A stretch of 64,000 nt of DNA from Labyrinthula sp. Ha (taxonomy: Eukaryota > Sar > Bigyra > Labyrinthulida > Labyrinthulaceae), in contig JAALGZ010000002.1 in NCBI GenBank assembly GCA_015227615.1, forward strand, positions 868,001 through 932,000. The letters are read 5' to 3'. The notes under the pieces are model-generated. The model was given only the letters and a program-made list of their open reading frames with translations. It had not been told where the DNA came from and made no database searches. The position numbers were made by a program, and so were the translations under genes. Below are positions 36,801 to 49,700 of the stretch, piece by piece (position 1 is the first letter of the stretch; each line of letters begins with the position of its first letter).

Positions 36801-37932
36801 TGAGTTCTACAAGGGGCAAAACAAAATGAAGAGCTTAGTTAGTCTGGTAGATCAGTTACCAGAAGGAAATGAATACTTGTCACGTATTGGAGAGCATTTT
36901 GCAAGTTGTGGATATGCGAAAGATGCGGCTGTTTCTTTTGTCAAAGCTGGTGAATACAAAAAAGCTATTGATACCTGTATAATTTTTAATGAATGGGAAG
37001 TTGCTCTAAAACTTGCAACTGAACACGACTATTTAGAAATTGTGTCCTTATTATCCGAACAAGCAAGTGAACTTCTAGCCAGTGGTGATACCATTCAGGC
37101 AATACAATTATTAAAGAAGTTGCCTAATGCAGCTCAAGCGGCTTCAGCAATTTATAGCCTTGGAGGTAAAGAACTACAGAAAGGAAATTTCCTTTCTGCT
37201 AAGAAATTATTTGTGATGTCTGCTCGAGTTGTAGACACACAGAGGAAGGAAGCTCTTCAAACTGAGATGAGATCACTGACTCAACAGAATTTAGATACTG
37301 TAAAGGGTAAGACAAAAAGAACTACACCAAAGCAAAAAACTGCAGGTTCTTATGGTGCTCAAACTGAAGCTACTCTAAATACCCTTATAGAGCAGGATCA
37401 GGTTTCGACTGAGGGAAAGTTGTTAGATGCCCCATGGAAAGCTGCAGAAGCTCTTCATCTTTTTTTGTTGGCCCAGAGGCAGCTTTTCCAAGGAAATTTA
37501 GAAGCAGCCCAAACAACTGCGAATGTGCTCCTAGCGCCTATTTACCTAGAGTATCTTGGAGCAGTTAGAATCCATGCTTTGAATGCGATTTGTGCAATAT
37601 ACATAGGCAGTTGGAAGGCAGCTAGTATGGCTTTTGGGGTCGTGGTTGACGAAGTTTCTGCAATATCTTCTTTCGAAGAAACGTATGTGTTACTTGAACT
37701 TTCAATTAAGTTATTTGGAAGCAAAGAAGTTCAGCAATATCTTTCAGGGCAAGGACACACTGATGCACCTTCAAGACGAAGTATGTTAGTGTGTACTTTA
37801 ACAGGCCAACCCATAGAAGAGAAGGAAGATATTTCTCTGATATTGAAAAACTGTCACGTATGTGGAAGAAAATCTTATGAAAACCAACGACAAAGAGCTA
37901 GATATTGTCCTCTATGTCACACTCAAAGTTAA
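33893..37932 (+). CDS. WDR35: Intraflagellar transport protein 121 (WDR35), spliced with about ten very short introns
   Basis: This is a subunit of the IFT-A complex, which drives retrograde transport in cilia and helps membrane proteins enter them. Exon 1 encodes MFCYLSKK (human MFFYLSKK). WD repeats follow ([40 protein letters not shown]), then a TPR-like helical half (NEWEVALKLATEHD; HLFLLAQRQLFQGNLEAAQT) and the C-terminal zinc-binding CHVCGRK and YCPLCH. Exons read as 33893-33916, 33947-34269, 34298-35183, 35211-35303, 35332-35370, 35403-35638, 35668-35848, 35877-35952, 35981 to about 36401 (with one unresolved short intron near 36.15 kb), 36431-36647 and 36677-37932. Resolved introns are 27-32 nt, and the last is GC-AG. 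The product is about 1,240 residues (human 1,181). The stop lies 38 bp from that of the convergent HMG gene. Confidence 0.93.
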
Positions 37933-37970
37933 CCCGGACTTAAACAAATATACAACTCAAAACAACTTAT

Positions 37971-38624
37971 TCACTTGGTTTCATCACTTGGCAAAGAAAA
38001 ATGGGGTTTAGAAAATATTATTGATTTCATGTCTCCTTCTTCATTTACATTCCCTTGTTCTACAAATTTTTTCCTATCAGCTTCAGCTTGTTTCTCATAG
38101 GGAACTTTAAGCGCGGCTGATGATTTCTTCCACTGAACTTTAATATGTAATAAAGCAATACCTTTTCGGCAAGAAGACGTTGTATTTCTACCATTTTTAA
38201 TTCAGGGTGTTTGGCCTTTACTTGGTTTCTATGAGCGTTGCAGAAATAAAGATATGCTGATATAGCTTTCTTTACTTTAGTCTGTTTCACTTGGGTGGCT
38301 GATCTTCTGACTTTATGTCCTTCGTCATCTAAATTTTTAGTCTCCCTTAAAAATCTTTGATAATCCAAGTTAGCTTTATCAACATATTGTTGTTTCTTTT
38401 CTGAACTCATGGCTCTCCATAAAGCACCCAGTTCTTTTCCTATTTGACTAAAAGTTATTCCTGGTTGTTGTTCAACTAATAGCTTCCTTGTTTCTTTTCT
38501 TTAAAATATTAAAATATTATACATTTATTTACGAGAATACCATAAATGGTGTCATAGCTTTTTTTGGCTTATTCTTTTTTGGTTTAGTTGTTCTTTTTCT
38601 TTTTGTTCTATCAGTTTTAACCAT
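37971..38624 (-). CDS. Two-box HMG protein (HMGB-like), three exons
   Basis: Three exons (38624-38533, 38498-38162, 38132-37971) encode 196 residues. The introns are 34 and 29 nt, begin GT, end AG and restore the frame exactly. A basic N-terminus (MVKTDRTKRKRTTKPKKNKP) precedes HMG box 1 (KKAMTPFMVFSKETRKLL ... FSQIGKELGALWRAMSSEKK). Box 2 follows (KAISAYLYFCNAHRNQVKAK ... EIQRLLAEKWKKSSAALKVP, then YEKQAEADRKKF). The tail is short and partly acidic. Such proteins bend DNA without strong sequence preference and act in chromatin architecture. The gene is convergent with IFT121, with only 38 bp between stop codons, so the transcripts probably overlap at their 3' ends. Confidence 0.9.
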
Positions 38625-38865
38625 TCTACTTAATCTTATTTCTTCTCAGAAATTTGTTTTGTTGACGTTCAATAAATACGGTCTAATGATTTGTACGATT
38701 TCAAATATGGTATATCAATATTCAAAAAAGTATTGGTTAATTCTTGAATATATATATCTTGTCTCAAAAAGTTGATCAAATAAATGATATAGGAGCAGGT
38801 ATAAGGGTTAAGAATCGAGAAATATTTCATTGATTATGGTTTCCGGGATATAGTAAGCCCGCGGG

Positions 38866-39051
38866 ATGAGTTTGAAGCCATGTACAGGGAAAGGTAGGGG
38901 AACGGGAAATTCCCAAGCCAAGAAACAATCCGTCCCTCCCGCCAGTAAAGTCTCCCAAAAACCAGAAATTCCTGAAAAGCAAAAGTTTCTTCCAAAGAAG
39001 CACAACAACACACACCAACAAAAAAGTCAAAAAAAATGGGTAGAAAATTGA
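38866..39051 (+). CDS. Hypothetical basic, Pro/Lys/Gln-rich small ORF
   Basis: This 61-codon frame lies in a locally GC-richer patch (about 38.86-38.97 kb) upstream of the HMG gene and divergent from it. The composition is rich in K, Q, P and S (QAKKQSVPPASKVSQKPEIP), unlike the F/L/I-rich chance frames nearby. No domain is recognised. It may instead be the promoter region of the HMG gene or an exon of an unseen gene. Confidence 0.22.
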   Translation: MSLKPCTGKGRGTGNSQAKKQSVPPASKVSQKPEIPEKQKFLPKKHNNTHQQKSQKKWVEN

Positions 39052-39059
39052 AATGTTGA

Positions 39060-42000
39060 GAAAGACTAGTATTTACTCGTTTTTTACTTGGTTCTTAGCA
39101 ATCCAAACCTCCGTAGCTAAAGAAGAGGATGAAATTGAGGCAGTTTCCAACGCCTGATTTGAACAAAGATGACAGATGTCTTGTACTAAGAACATAGAAA
39201 GCTCTCTAAAAGCTAAGTTAAAGCTCCAACAGATATTTAACCCTGTGTTTGAAGTTTTCAATCCATTTTACCGAAATCGGTGACTTTGGCCCAACCTATT
39301 CTGCCTGTTTTAGTTTTGCATAGATTGTCGTTGTTTTTACTTATTATTATTGTTCCAGGTGGTATACATTCTGGGCACTTATTTCTTATTGGTACTCATA
39401 AACGGTTCTTTGTACTCGAAGAAAACTAACTTAGTTTAATCACTTAAACTTCGGGATATCTACGATAATCTACCAATACTAATTTTTTTTTGCTCTTTTA
39501 AATGATACTTAAAACGTCTAATATATAGGTAATTAGCATACTTAAAGATTAAAGACAAAAAATACCTTTTCGCCTTGAATACGCGACACCACTGCACAGA
39601 TTAGGCTCTTGTGATGAAAGAAAAATTCAGTTCCTCTTTAACTAAATGGGACGGTACCTGTACCCACTAATTCTTGTTTTCAAATGCTTTTTCAGGCGTA
39701 AAATTAAGAAAATATATTTTTCTATCTAGGAACTTGCAAGAACACGACAGAGCTTTGTATAGTTGAAAATGATAAAAATTTCAAACTTATTCTGTTTCTA
39801 TTCTTAGTTCCTGAATTTATACCTTAGATGAGCTTAAGATCCAATTTTTAAGTATTGCACCCAGAAAAATTTCACTCTTGTCTATATTAATACTGGTGTT
39901 GGAAAGAAAATAATTTAAGGAAATATCTACAGCTGCGGTTAATAAGGAAGTTCCTTTAGTATCCTGGAACTAAGCTTGGAGCAGTTCCAAAAAAATAGCT
40001 CGTGGTGGTAACTATTTTTCTGGGTGTTTCGTCAATTGGTTTCACCCTTTCTGGAATATTTCGCATTAAAGAGTATCTTTTTGCGGAGTTTCCCAGATCT
40101 TAGAAGTAGAATACTTTATTGGAAAGTTTGTACAGGATGTTTAAACTATAGACTGGAATTTTTCCTGAAAGTAAAATTGGTTTTTCTTTTGATTGATGAG
40201 TTTTGCTTAAGCTTTGGACGAGTATTTCTTCAGGCAGTGCATGGATTGAAGTTGAGATCAAGGCATTTTACCCCAAAATCGAGGTTTGTTTAAAGAAAGA
40301 TGAGAAATTCTTAAAAAGCTATTTTAAAGATTACAGGCCATGTCTTTTAGTTGATGTGGTTGCCCACCACCAAAATTTAGAGGGCTATAGCAAAACTGAA
40401 AGATTTCGTATTTTAAGAGGTGCAAATTTTCAATATTTGACTTTCCTGAGTGAAGTTTACCTCATTTAGAATTAACCATAGTTGAAAACATTTAGCGATT
40501 GATTTAAGAAGCTTAGTGTAGTTAATCCATAGGCTCTGATAAGAATTAGATCAACTATAGAGCTCTTCTTCGTGGTTCTACGTTTGAATATATGCTTTTT
40601 TAGAGATCTGTAAACTTAGTGAAAATGACCCTTAATATTAGCCTTGATTAGAGTATATACTACTCATCCTTATTAAATACCCTGACAAAACCCATGGTTG
40701 GAAAGTTTTTTTTAATGTGAAACACATTGTGGGTGATAATGCTGTATTTAAGGAAGATTTCGCGACAAAAACTAAGAAATACTATATGTTTTATTTTCAG
40801 TAATGGTGTTTTTTTTTATACTTCATGTTGTTCTAATCCTCTAAATTTTCATATGAGTAAGTGCTAGGTCCAGTTTTCAATATTTTTAAACTTTATAGAT
40901 GCACTGATAAGGTGTTGTATATTACATAGCCATTATACTGCATTTTTGAAGAATTGATTACAAAGCTTTTACCACACGGTAATAACGAATATTATAAAAA
41001 ATTATTGTTTACTAAGAAGAACATTCTAAATAGCAGAGGTACAAATAGGAGTTTCCAGAGGTGTTGAAATCTTTTTTTTTATTGTTTTCTGCTTGATATC
41101 ACGTGAATGATCTATATTTTGGTGGTATTTTCTGCTCTTCACTTAATTAGATATTTTAGGTAAGGTACTGTCTTATATGTATGGAGAGATATTTAAAATA
41201 GTCTACAATAAGTGTGTTTGGTTTTTCTTCGATGCAAAAAATCGTTCTGTGATAAATTCTTCAAGTTTAAATACTTCATGTAGAGTGCATGTTAAACTGA
41301 GAATACTAAAGTAGGACTATATCTTAAACTGTTCAAATCTAGAAAACAAAGTATCAGGTATATGGGTTTTTAAAAGCAATTTCTATATGGTGCAAGTTAA
41401 AATTAACTAATATTTCAAGAATAAACAAATGGGTAGGTTGAATCCAAACAAGCTTTCAAAAGGTAATATTAAAGGGTATTATGTAAGGATATTTTTCCTA
41501 AAATACTCGAGAGTGTTATTTGAAGTAAAATTAAAAATAATTATTGATAAATCCCTGTTTACCGAGCCAAATATAGACATCCTAAACTTTTTCAAGGTTT
41601 TGAATTTTAAATCTTGCACAAATGAGATTTGATTTGCTTTAAACCCTTATCATCACTAACTAGCTTTTAGAAAACAAATATTCATTCTATATTAGATATT
41701 ATATTTTATCTAGGCTGAAGCTTGAGTCAATGAAGATTTCTAACAACCTCTAAGGTGCAAGCTCTTTGCGGATTAAATATCTAGAGTATGCACGCACAGT
41801 GAATATGACCGGGTCAAGAAATGAATGCGTTCCGTAAGTACAAGTGGAGATAGGTAATTCTTGACTATTTTGGAAGCAGAGAAATGTAAACTTAACGCGG
41901 AATGGAAAGGAAATTTTGAGTGCTATAAGTCTAAACAGTAACCCTAGCAGGAAATCATGTATTGGCACACGTTCCTGTACAATTAGATTTAATACTTCTA

Positions 42001-43715
42001 ATCTTTCCTAGATTCTTTGAATACAAATAAGAAATTGAAGCGCGTATAAGTACTAAAGCTCTATATCTAGTTGCGTAGGTGTCCTATTAAGATATATACA
42101 TATATTTGAAGCATTCTAACATATTAAATTAATGTGTTAATATGCTGGGCTATAATAGTAATTACCAGGTTAGAAAGTGTCCAGCATTCTTGCGTGCCTA
42201 CCATATTATTAGAATTTACTAAAAGCATCAAGAAATCCTTCTCGGTATCTAGCGTATTCTAACACACCAGCATCTTTTAAGAATATCGAGTCTGTCTTCC
42301 TGATGAAATTACTATACTTACTTGGATTTTCTCGGGATTCTTGTTAAAATGATAGTTGAGGTGAATATTTCTAGGTGTTATTGGCAAGTGATATTCTAAA
42401 TCTTCTATTGATTTATGAAAATGTTAAAGTGTGTAGGGCAACATTATAATTTCAAAGACCTTTAAGCAATACTTCCATAACCAGTCAGGTATTTTAGTAT
42501 AACCAATAAAATTAACTCAATTTTTTTTGAAAAATTTCAAGATTTATTCTACAAGAATAGATCCCTGATTCTAAAATCAAAGGATAATCATTGCATGTTG
42601 GACATTTAATATATGGCTCTATTTTCTCTGATAGTTGTTAATAAAAGTCGACGGTACACAAAGAAAAGAAGTATGCACTTTTTTCTGTGCAGTCACTGTG
42701 ACAATGTTTTTGAATATATCTAGATAATTAATCTTATTACCCCTTCATTAAACTAGAAGATTACTTTGAGTCCTTTTAATTGATATGAATTAAATATCAC
42801 ACCACATTCATTGTTAGGTTTGGAAAAAACAATATACAGTTGTATATATATATTTATCAGAACAGAGAGAGTATCATTTCAACCGGAGTATTAAGTAAGC
42901 CTTTACAGTCTTACAAAAGTGCATGCCTATTTACATTGATGTATTTATTCTAACAAAAAAATAAGGTACAAGGTAAAACCCTGTGAAATTTTGTTATGTT
43001 GCTTTTCTTTCGTCATATATTAAGGTCATTGCTCTCTGACCGTTTCAGACTTTATCTTCAGATAACTCCTACCTTTAAAATGATTATTGTAATGAGAAGA
43101 TTTAAGGTAGAAACTGACATACATATTCCAATCTTCCATTATCGATATCATCTAAAGATAAATTTATTATTATTATTATTATTATTGAAGAGCATATTAA
43201 TCATATCCCATATGCTCTAGGTTTCTCTGAAAAATTTAATATTGTGATTTTATGTCTTCAAATAGTCTGTATAAGTATAATGACACCAGTGATCACTAGG
43301 CAGCATATCTTGGTGATAAGTAATCATCTAGATAGAAAGTTTTAGAGCTTTAAAATTTAAGATAGAGTAAAAATGTGAAACCCCATGTTAAGTTACATAA
43401 TTTCCTTTAAGTAGAATTTTATTTACTAAAAACACATTTTCCTCGAAAAAATTAAAAAGATTCTAATTACGTTACTGCCAGAACACTAAATATGAGAGCT
43501 TCCAATGGGCCATTTATATTTTAAAATTGCTATTAATATTTCTTTGTAAGAAGTATATGGGATATTTTTAAATTTATTTTAATGTATTAGAGCCTTAAGT
43601 AAATTTAATAGGGTTTAAACATCCAGTAAATTGTGAAATACTTGTTAGTAGGTAACCATTTCAGTTTCGTGGTAAAAAGTAGTAGAACACATTTGCTATC
43701 GCAGTTTTATCACAT
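39060..43715. other. Gene-poor DNA before the satellite array
   Basis: There is no supported gene. One plus-strand frame at 40203-40469 (88 codons, with WIEVEIKAFYPKIEVCLKKD and RPCLLVDVVAHHQNLEGYSK) has a protein-like composition but matches no family I know. A TTA microsatellite occurs at about 43164-43187. The rest is AT-rich with stops in all frames. Confidence 0.4.
40203..40469 (+). CDS. Hypothetical ORF or exon, unrecognised
   Basis: An 88-codon frame overlaps, in another frame, a second one at 40024-40293. The middle (AWIEVEIKAFYPKIEVCLKK, then FLKSYFKDYRPCLLVDVVAH) has balanced amphipathic composition, but there is no domain match, no start context and no neighbouring exon that I can join with confidence. 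It could be a fragment of a decayed transposase or of a host gene. Confidence 0.2.
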   Translation: MLKLWTSISSGSAWIEVEIKAFYPKIEVCLKKDEKFLKSYFKDYRPCLLVDVVAHHQNLEGYSKTERFRILRGANFQYLTFLSEVYLI

Positions 43716-46700
43716 AAGTCGTTTTATATCGGCATGTTATCATAAAATATCATGTTTAACCAGGTTCCATGTTTTCATTTCTATACGACGCTTGCACGTA
43801 CTCGGTTATTGCATGAAAGTGATTCTTTCCACAAAAAAATGATATTGGCGCGGATACAATAGACCAAATGAATTCTACTAGGATTTTTTGTACTATTCCT
43901 GTTCAAAATATTTAACATAACTTTTATTCTCCAGATAATGTTCTAGAACCAGCTTTTCAAGTGATTTAGCATTTAACTTAAAGGGTTTCACCCTCTATAG
44001 AGCACCTAGGTCAACTTTCTGGGAAAATATGAGGGAAAATTTATTTGTTATTGGCATTTTTTTTTGGAAAAAGTATTTTATATCGACATTTTACCATAAA
44101 ATATCATGTTTAACCAGGTTCCGTGTTTTCATTTCTATACGGCGCTTGCACGTACTCGGTTATTGCATAAAAGTGATTCTTTCCACAAAAAATGATATTG
44201 GCGCGGATACAATAGACCAAATGAATTCTACTAGGATTTTTGTACTATTCCTTTTCAAAATATTTAACATAACTTTTATTCTCCAGATAATGTTCTAGAA
44301 CCAGTTTTTCAAGTGATTTAGCATTTAACTTAAAGGATTTCACCCTCTATAGAGCACCTAGGTCAACTTTCTGGGAAAATATGAGGGAAAATTTATTTGT
44401 TATTGGCATTTTTTTTGGAAAAAGTGTTTTATATCGACATTTTATCATAAAATATCATGTTTTAGCAACTTTCCATGTTTTCATTTCTATACGGCGCTTG
44501 CACGTACTCGGTTATTGCATAAAAGTGATTCTTTCCACAAAAAATGATATTGGCGCGGATACAATAGACCAAATGAATTCTACTAGGATTTTTGTACTAT
44601 TCCTTTTCAAAATATTTAACATAACTTTTATTCTCCAGATAATGTTCTAGAACCAGTTTTTCAAGTGATTTAGCATTTAACTTAAAGGATTTCACCCTCT
44701 ATAGAGCACCTAGGTCAACTTTCTGGGAAAATATGAGGGAAAATTTATTTGTTATTGGCATTTTTTTTGGAAAAAGTGTTTTATATCGGCATCTCATTAT
44801 AAAATATCATGTTTTAGCAACTTTCCATGTTTTCATTTCTATACGGCGCTTACACGTACTCGGTTATTGCATAAAAGTGATTCTTTCCACAAAAGAATGA
44901 TATTGGCGCGGATACAATAGACCAAATGAATTCTACTAGGATTTTTGTACTATTCCTTTTCAAAATATTTAACATAACTTTTATTCTCCAGATAATGTTC
45001 TAGAACCAGTTTTTCAAGTGATTTAGCATTTAACTTAAAGGGTTTCACCCTCTATAGAGCACCTAGGTCAACTTTCTGGGAAAATATGAGGGAAAATTTA
45101 TTCGTTATTGACATTTTTTTTGGAAAAAGTGTTTTATATCGACATTTTATCATAAAATATCATGTTTTAGCAACTTTCCATGTTTTCATTTCTATACGGC
45201 GCTTGCACGTACTCAGTTTTTGCATAAAAGTGATTCTTTCCACAAAAGAATGATATTGGCGCGGATACAATAGACCAAATGAATTCTACTAGGATTTTTG
45301 TACTATTCCTTTTCAAAATATTTAACATAACTTTTATTCTCCATATAATGTTCTAGAACCAGCTTTTCAAGTGATTTAGCATTTAACTTAAAGGGTTTCA
45401 CCCTCCATAGAGCACCTAGGTCAACTTTCTGGGAAAATATGAGGGAAAATTTATTCGTTATTGGCATTTTTTTTTGGAAAAAGTATTTTATATCGACATT
45501 TTATCATAAAATATCATGTTTAACCAGGTTCCGTGTTTTCATTTCTATACGGCGCTTACACGTACTCGGTTATTGCATAAAAGTGATTCTTTCCACAAAA
45601 GAATGATATTGGCGCGGATACAATAGACCAAATGAATTCTACTAGGATTTTTGTACTATTCCTGTTCAAAATATTTAACATAACTTTTATTCTCCAGATA
45701 ATGTTCTAGAACCAGTTTTTCAAGTGATTTAGCATTTAACTTAAAGGGTTTCACCCTCTATAGAGCACCTAGGTCAACTTTCTGGGAAAATATGAGGGAA
45801 AATTTATTCGTTATTGGCATTTGTTTTTGGAAAAAGTGTTTTATATCGACATTTTATCATAAAATATCATGTTTAACCAGGTTCCGTGTTTTCATTTATA
45901 TACGACGCTTGCACGTACTCGGTTATTGCATAAAAGTGATTCTTTCCACAAGAGAATGATATTGGCGCGGATACAATAGACCAAATGAATTCTACTAGGA
46001 TTTTTTGTACTATTCCTGTTCAAAATATTTAACATAACTTTTATTCTCCAGATAATGTTCTAGAACCAGTTTTTCAAGTGATTTAGCATTTAACTTAAAG
46101 GGTTTCACCCTCTATAGAGCACCTAGGTCAACTTTCTGGGAAAATATGAGGGAAAATTTATTTGTTATTGGCATTTTTTTTGGAAAAAGTGTTTTATATC
46201 GACATTTTATCATAAAATATCATGTTTAACCAGGTTCCGTGTTTTCATTTCTATACGGCGCTTGCACGTACTCGGTTTTTGCATAAAAGTGATTCTTTCC
46301 ACAAAAAAATGATATTGGCGCGGATACAATAGACCAAATGAATTCTACTAGGATTTTTGTACTATTCCTTTTCAAAATATTTAACATAACTTTTATTCTC
46401 CAGATAATGTTCTAGAACCAGTTTTTCAAGTGATTTAGCATTTAACTTAAAGGGTTTCACCCTCTATAGAGCACCTAGGTCAACTTTCTGGGAAAATATG
46501 AGGGAAAATTTATTTGTTATTGACATTTTTTTTTGGAAAAAGTGTTTTATATCGACATTTTATCATAAAATATCATGTTTAACCAGGTTCCGTGTTTTCA
46601 TTTATATACGACGCTTGCACGTACTCGGTTCTTGCATAAAAGTGATTCTTTCCACAAAAAATGATATTGGCGCGGATACAATAGACCAAGTGGAGTCTAC

Positions 46701-49700
46701 TAGGATTTTTGTACTATTCCTTTTCAAAATATTTAACATAACTTTCATTCTCCAGATAATGTTCTAGAACCAGTTTTTCAAGTGATTTAGCATTTAACTT
46801 AAAGGGTTTCACCCTCTATAGAGCACCTAGGTCAACTTTCTGGGAAAATATGAGGGAAAATTTATTCGTTATTGGCATTTTTTTTGGAAAAAGTGTTTTA
46901 TATCGACATTTTATCATAAAATATCATGTTTAACCAGGTTCCGTGTTTTCATTTATATACGACGCTTGCACGTACTCGGTTTTTGCATAAAAGTGATTCT
47001 TTCCACAAAAAAATGATATTGGCGCGGATACAATAGACCAAATGAATTCTACTAGGATTTTTATACTATTCCTTTTCAAAATATTTAACATAACTTTTAT
47101 TCTGCATATAATGTTCTAGAACCAGTTTTTCAAGTGATTTAGCATTTAACTTAAAGGGTTTCACCCTCTATAGAGCACCTAGGTCAACTTTCTGGGAAAA
47201 TATGAGGGAAAATTTATTCGTTATTGGCATTTGTTTTTGGAAAAAGTGTTTTATATCGACATTTTATCATAAAATATCATGTTTAACCAGGTTCCGTGTT
47301 TTCATTTATATACGACGCTTGCACGTACTCGGTTTTTGCATAAAAGTGATTCTTTCCACAAAAAAATGATATTGGCGCGGATACAATAGACCAAATGAAT
47401 TCTACTAGGATTTTTATACTATTCCTTTTCAAAATATTTAACATAACTTTTATTCTGCATATAATGTTCTAGAACCAGTTTTTCAAGTGATTTAGCATTT
47501 AACTTAAAGGGTTTCACCCTCTATAGAGCACCTAGGTCAACTTTCTGGGAAAATATGAGGGAAAATTTATTTGTTATTGGCATTTTTTTTGGAAAAAGTG
47601 TTTTATATCGACATTTTATCATAAAATATCATGTTTAACCAGGTTCCGTGTTTTCATTTATATACGACGCTTGCACGTACTCGGTTTTTGCATAAAAGTG
47701 ATTCTTTCCACAAAAAAATGATATTGGCGCGGATACAATAGACCAAGTGGATTCTACTAGGATTTTTGCACTATTCCTTTTCAAAATATTTAACATAACT
47801 TTCATTCTCCAGATAATGTTCTAGAACCAGCTTTTCAAGTGATTTAGCATTTAACTTAAAGGGTTTCACCCTCTATAGAGCACCTAGGTCAACTTTCTGG
47901 GAAAATATGAGGGAAAATTTATTTGTTATTGGCATTTTTTTTTGGAAAAAGTATTTTATATCGACATTTTACCATAAAATATCATGTTTAACCAGGTTCC
48001 ATGTTTTCATCTCTATACGGCGCTTACACGTACTCGGTTATTGCATAAAAGTGATTCTTTCCACAAAAAAATGATATTGGTGCGGATACAACAGACCAAG
48101 TGGATTCTACTAGGATTTTTGCACTATTCCTTTTCAAAATATTTAACATAACTTTCATTCTCCAGATAATGTTCTAGAACCAGCTTTTCAAGTGATTTAG
48201 CATTTAACTTAAAGGGTTTCACCCTCTATAGAGCACCTAGGTCAACTTTCTGGGAAAATATGAGGGAAAATTTATTCGTTATTGGCATTTGTTTTTGGAA
48301 AAAGTGTTTTATATCGACATTTTATCATAAAATATCATGTTTAACCAGGTTCCGTGTTTTCATTTATATACGACGCTTGCACGTACTCGGTTCTTGCATA
48401 AAAGTGATTCTTTCCACAAAAAAATGATATTGGCGCGGATACAATAGACCAAATGAATTCTACTAGGATTTTTGTACTATTCCTTTTCAAAATATTTAAC
48501 ATAACTTTTATTCTCCAGATAATGTTCTAGAACCAGTTTTTCAAGTGATTTAGCATTTAACTTAAAGGATTTCACCCTCTATAGAGCACCTAGGTCAACT
48601 TTCTGGGAAAATATGAGGGAAAATTTATTTGTTATTGGCATTTTTTTTGGAAAAAGTGTTTTATATCGGCATCTCATTATAAAATATCATGTTTTAGCAA
48701 CTTTCCATGTTTTCATTTCTATACGGCGCTTACACGTACTCGGTTATTGCATAAAAGTGATTCTTTCCACAAAAGAATGATATTGGCGCGGATACAATAG
48801 ACCAAATGAATTCTACTAGGATTTTTGTACTATTCCTTTTCAAAATATTTAACATAACTTTTATTCTCCAGATAATGTTCTAGAACCAGTTTTTCAAGTG
48901 ATTTAGCATTTAACTTAAAGGGTTTCACCCTCTATAGAGCACCTAGGTCAACTTTCTGGGAAAATATGAGGGAAAATTTATTTGTTATTGGCATTTTTTT
49001 TTGGAAAAAGTATTTTATATCGACATTTTACCATAAAATATCATGTTTAACCAGGTTCCGTGTTTTCATTTCTATACGGCGCTTGCACGTACTCGGTTTT
49101 TGCATAAAAGTGATTCTTTCCACAGAAAAATGATATTGGCGCGGATACAATAGACCAAATGAATTCTACTAGGATTTTTGTACTATTCCTGTTCAAACTA
49201 TTTAACATAACTTTTATTCTCCAGATAATGTTCTAGAACCAGCTTTTCAAGTGATTTAGCATTTAACTTAAAGGGTTTCACCCTCTATAGAGCACCTAGG
49301 TCAACTTTCTGGGAAAATATGAGGGAAAATTTATTTGTTATTGGCATTTTTTTTTGGAAAAAGTGTTTTATATCGACATTTTATCATAAAATATCATGTT
49401 TAACCAGGTTCCGTGTTTTCATTTATATACGACGCTTGCACGTACTCGGTTCTTGCATAAAAGTGATTCTTTCCACAAAAAATGATATTGGCGCGGATAC
49501 AATAGACCAAATGAATTCTACTAGGATTTTTTGTACAATTCCTGTTCAAAATATTTAACATAACTTTTATTCTCCAGATAATGTTCTAGAACCAGTTTTT
49601 CAAGTGATTTAGCATTTAACTTAAAGGATTTCACCCTCTATAGAGCACCTAGGTCAACTTTCTGGGAAAATATGAGGGAAAATTTATTTGTTATTGGCAT

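Noticed and set aside
38488-38775. Hydrophobic plus-strand frame of 95 codons opposite the start of the HMG gene
   Set aside because: It is the antisense of Lys-rich coding sequence and an intron; the F/L-rich product is an artefact.
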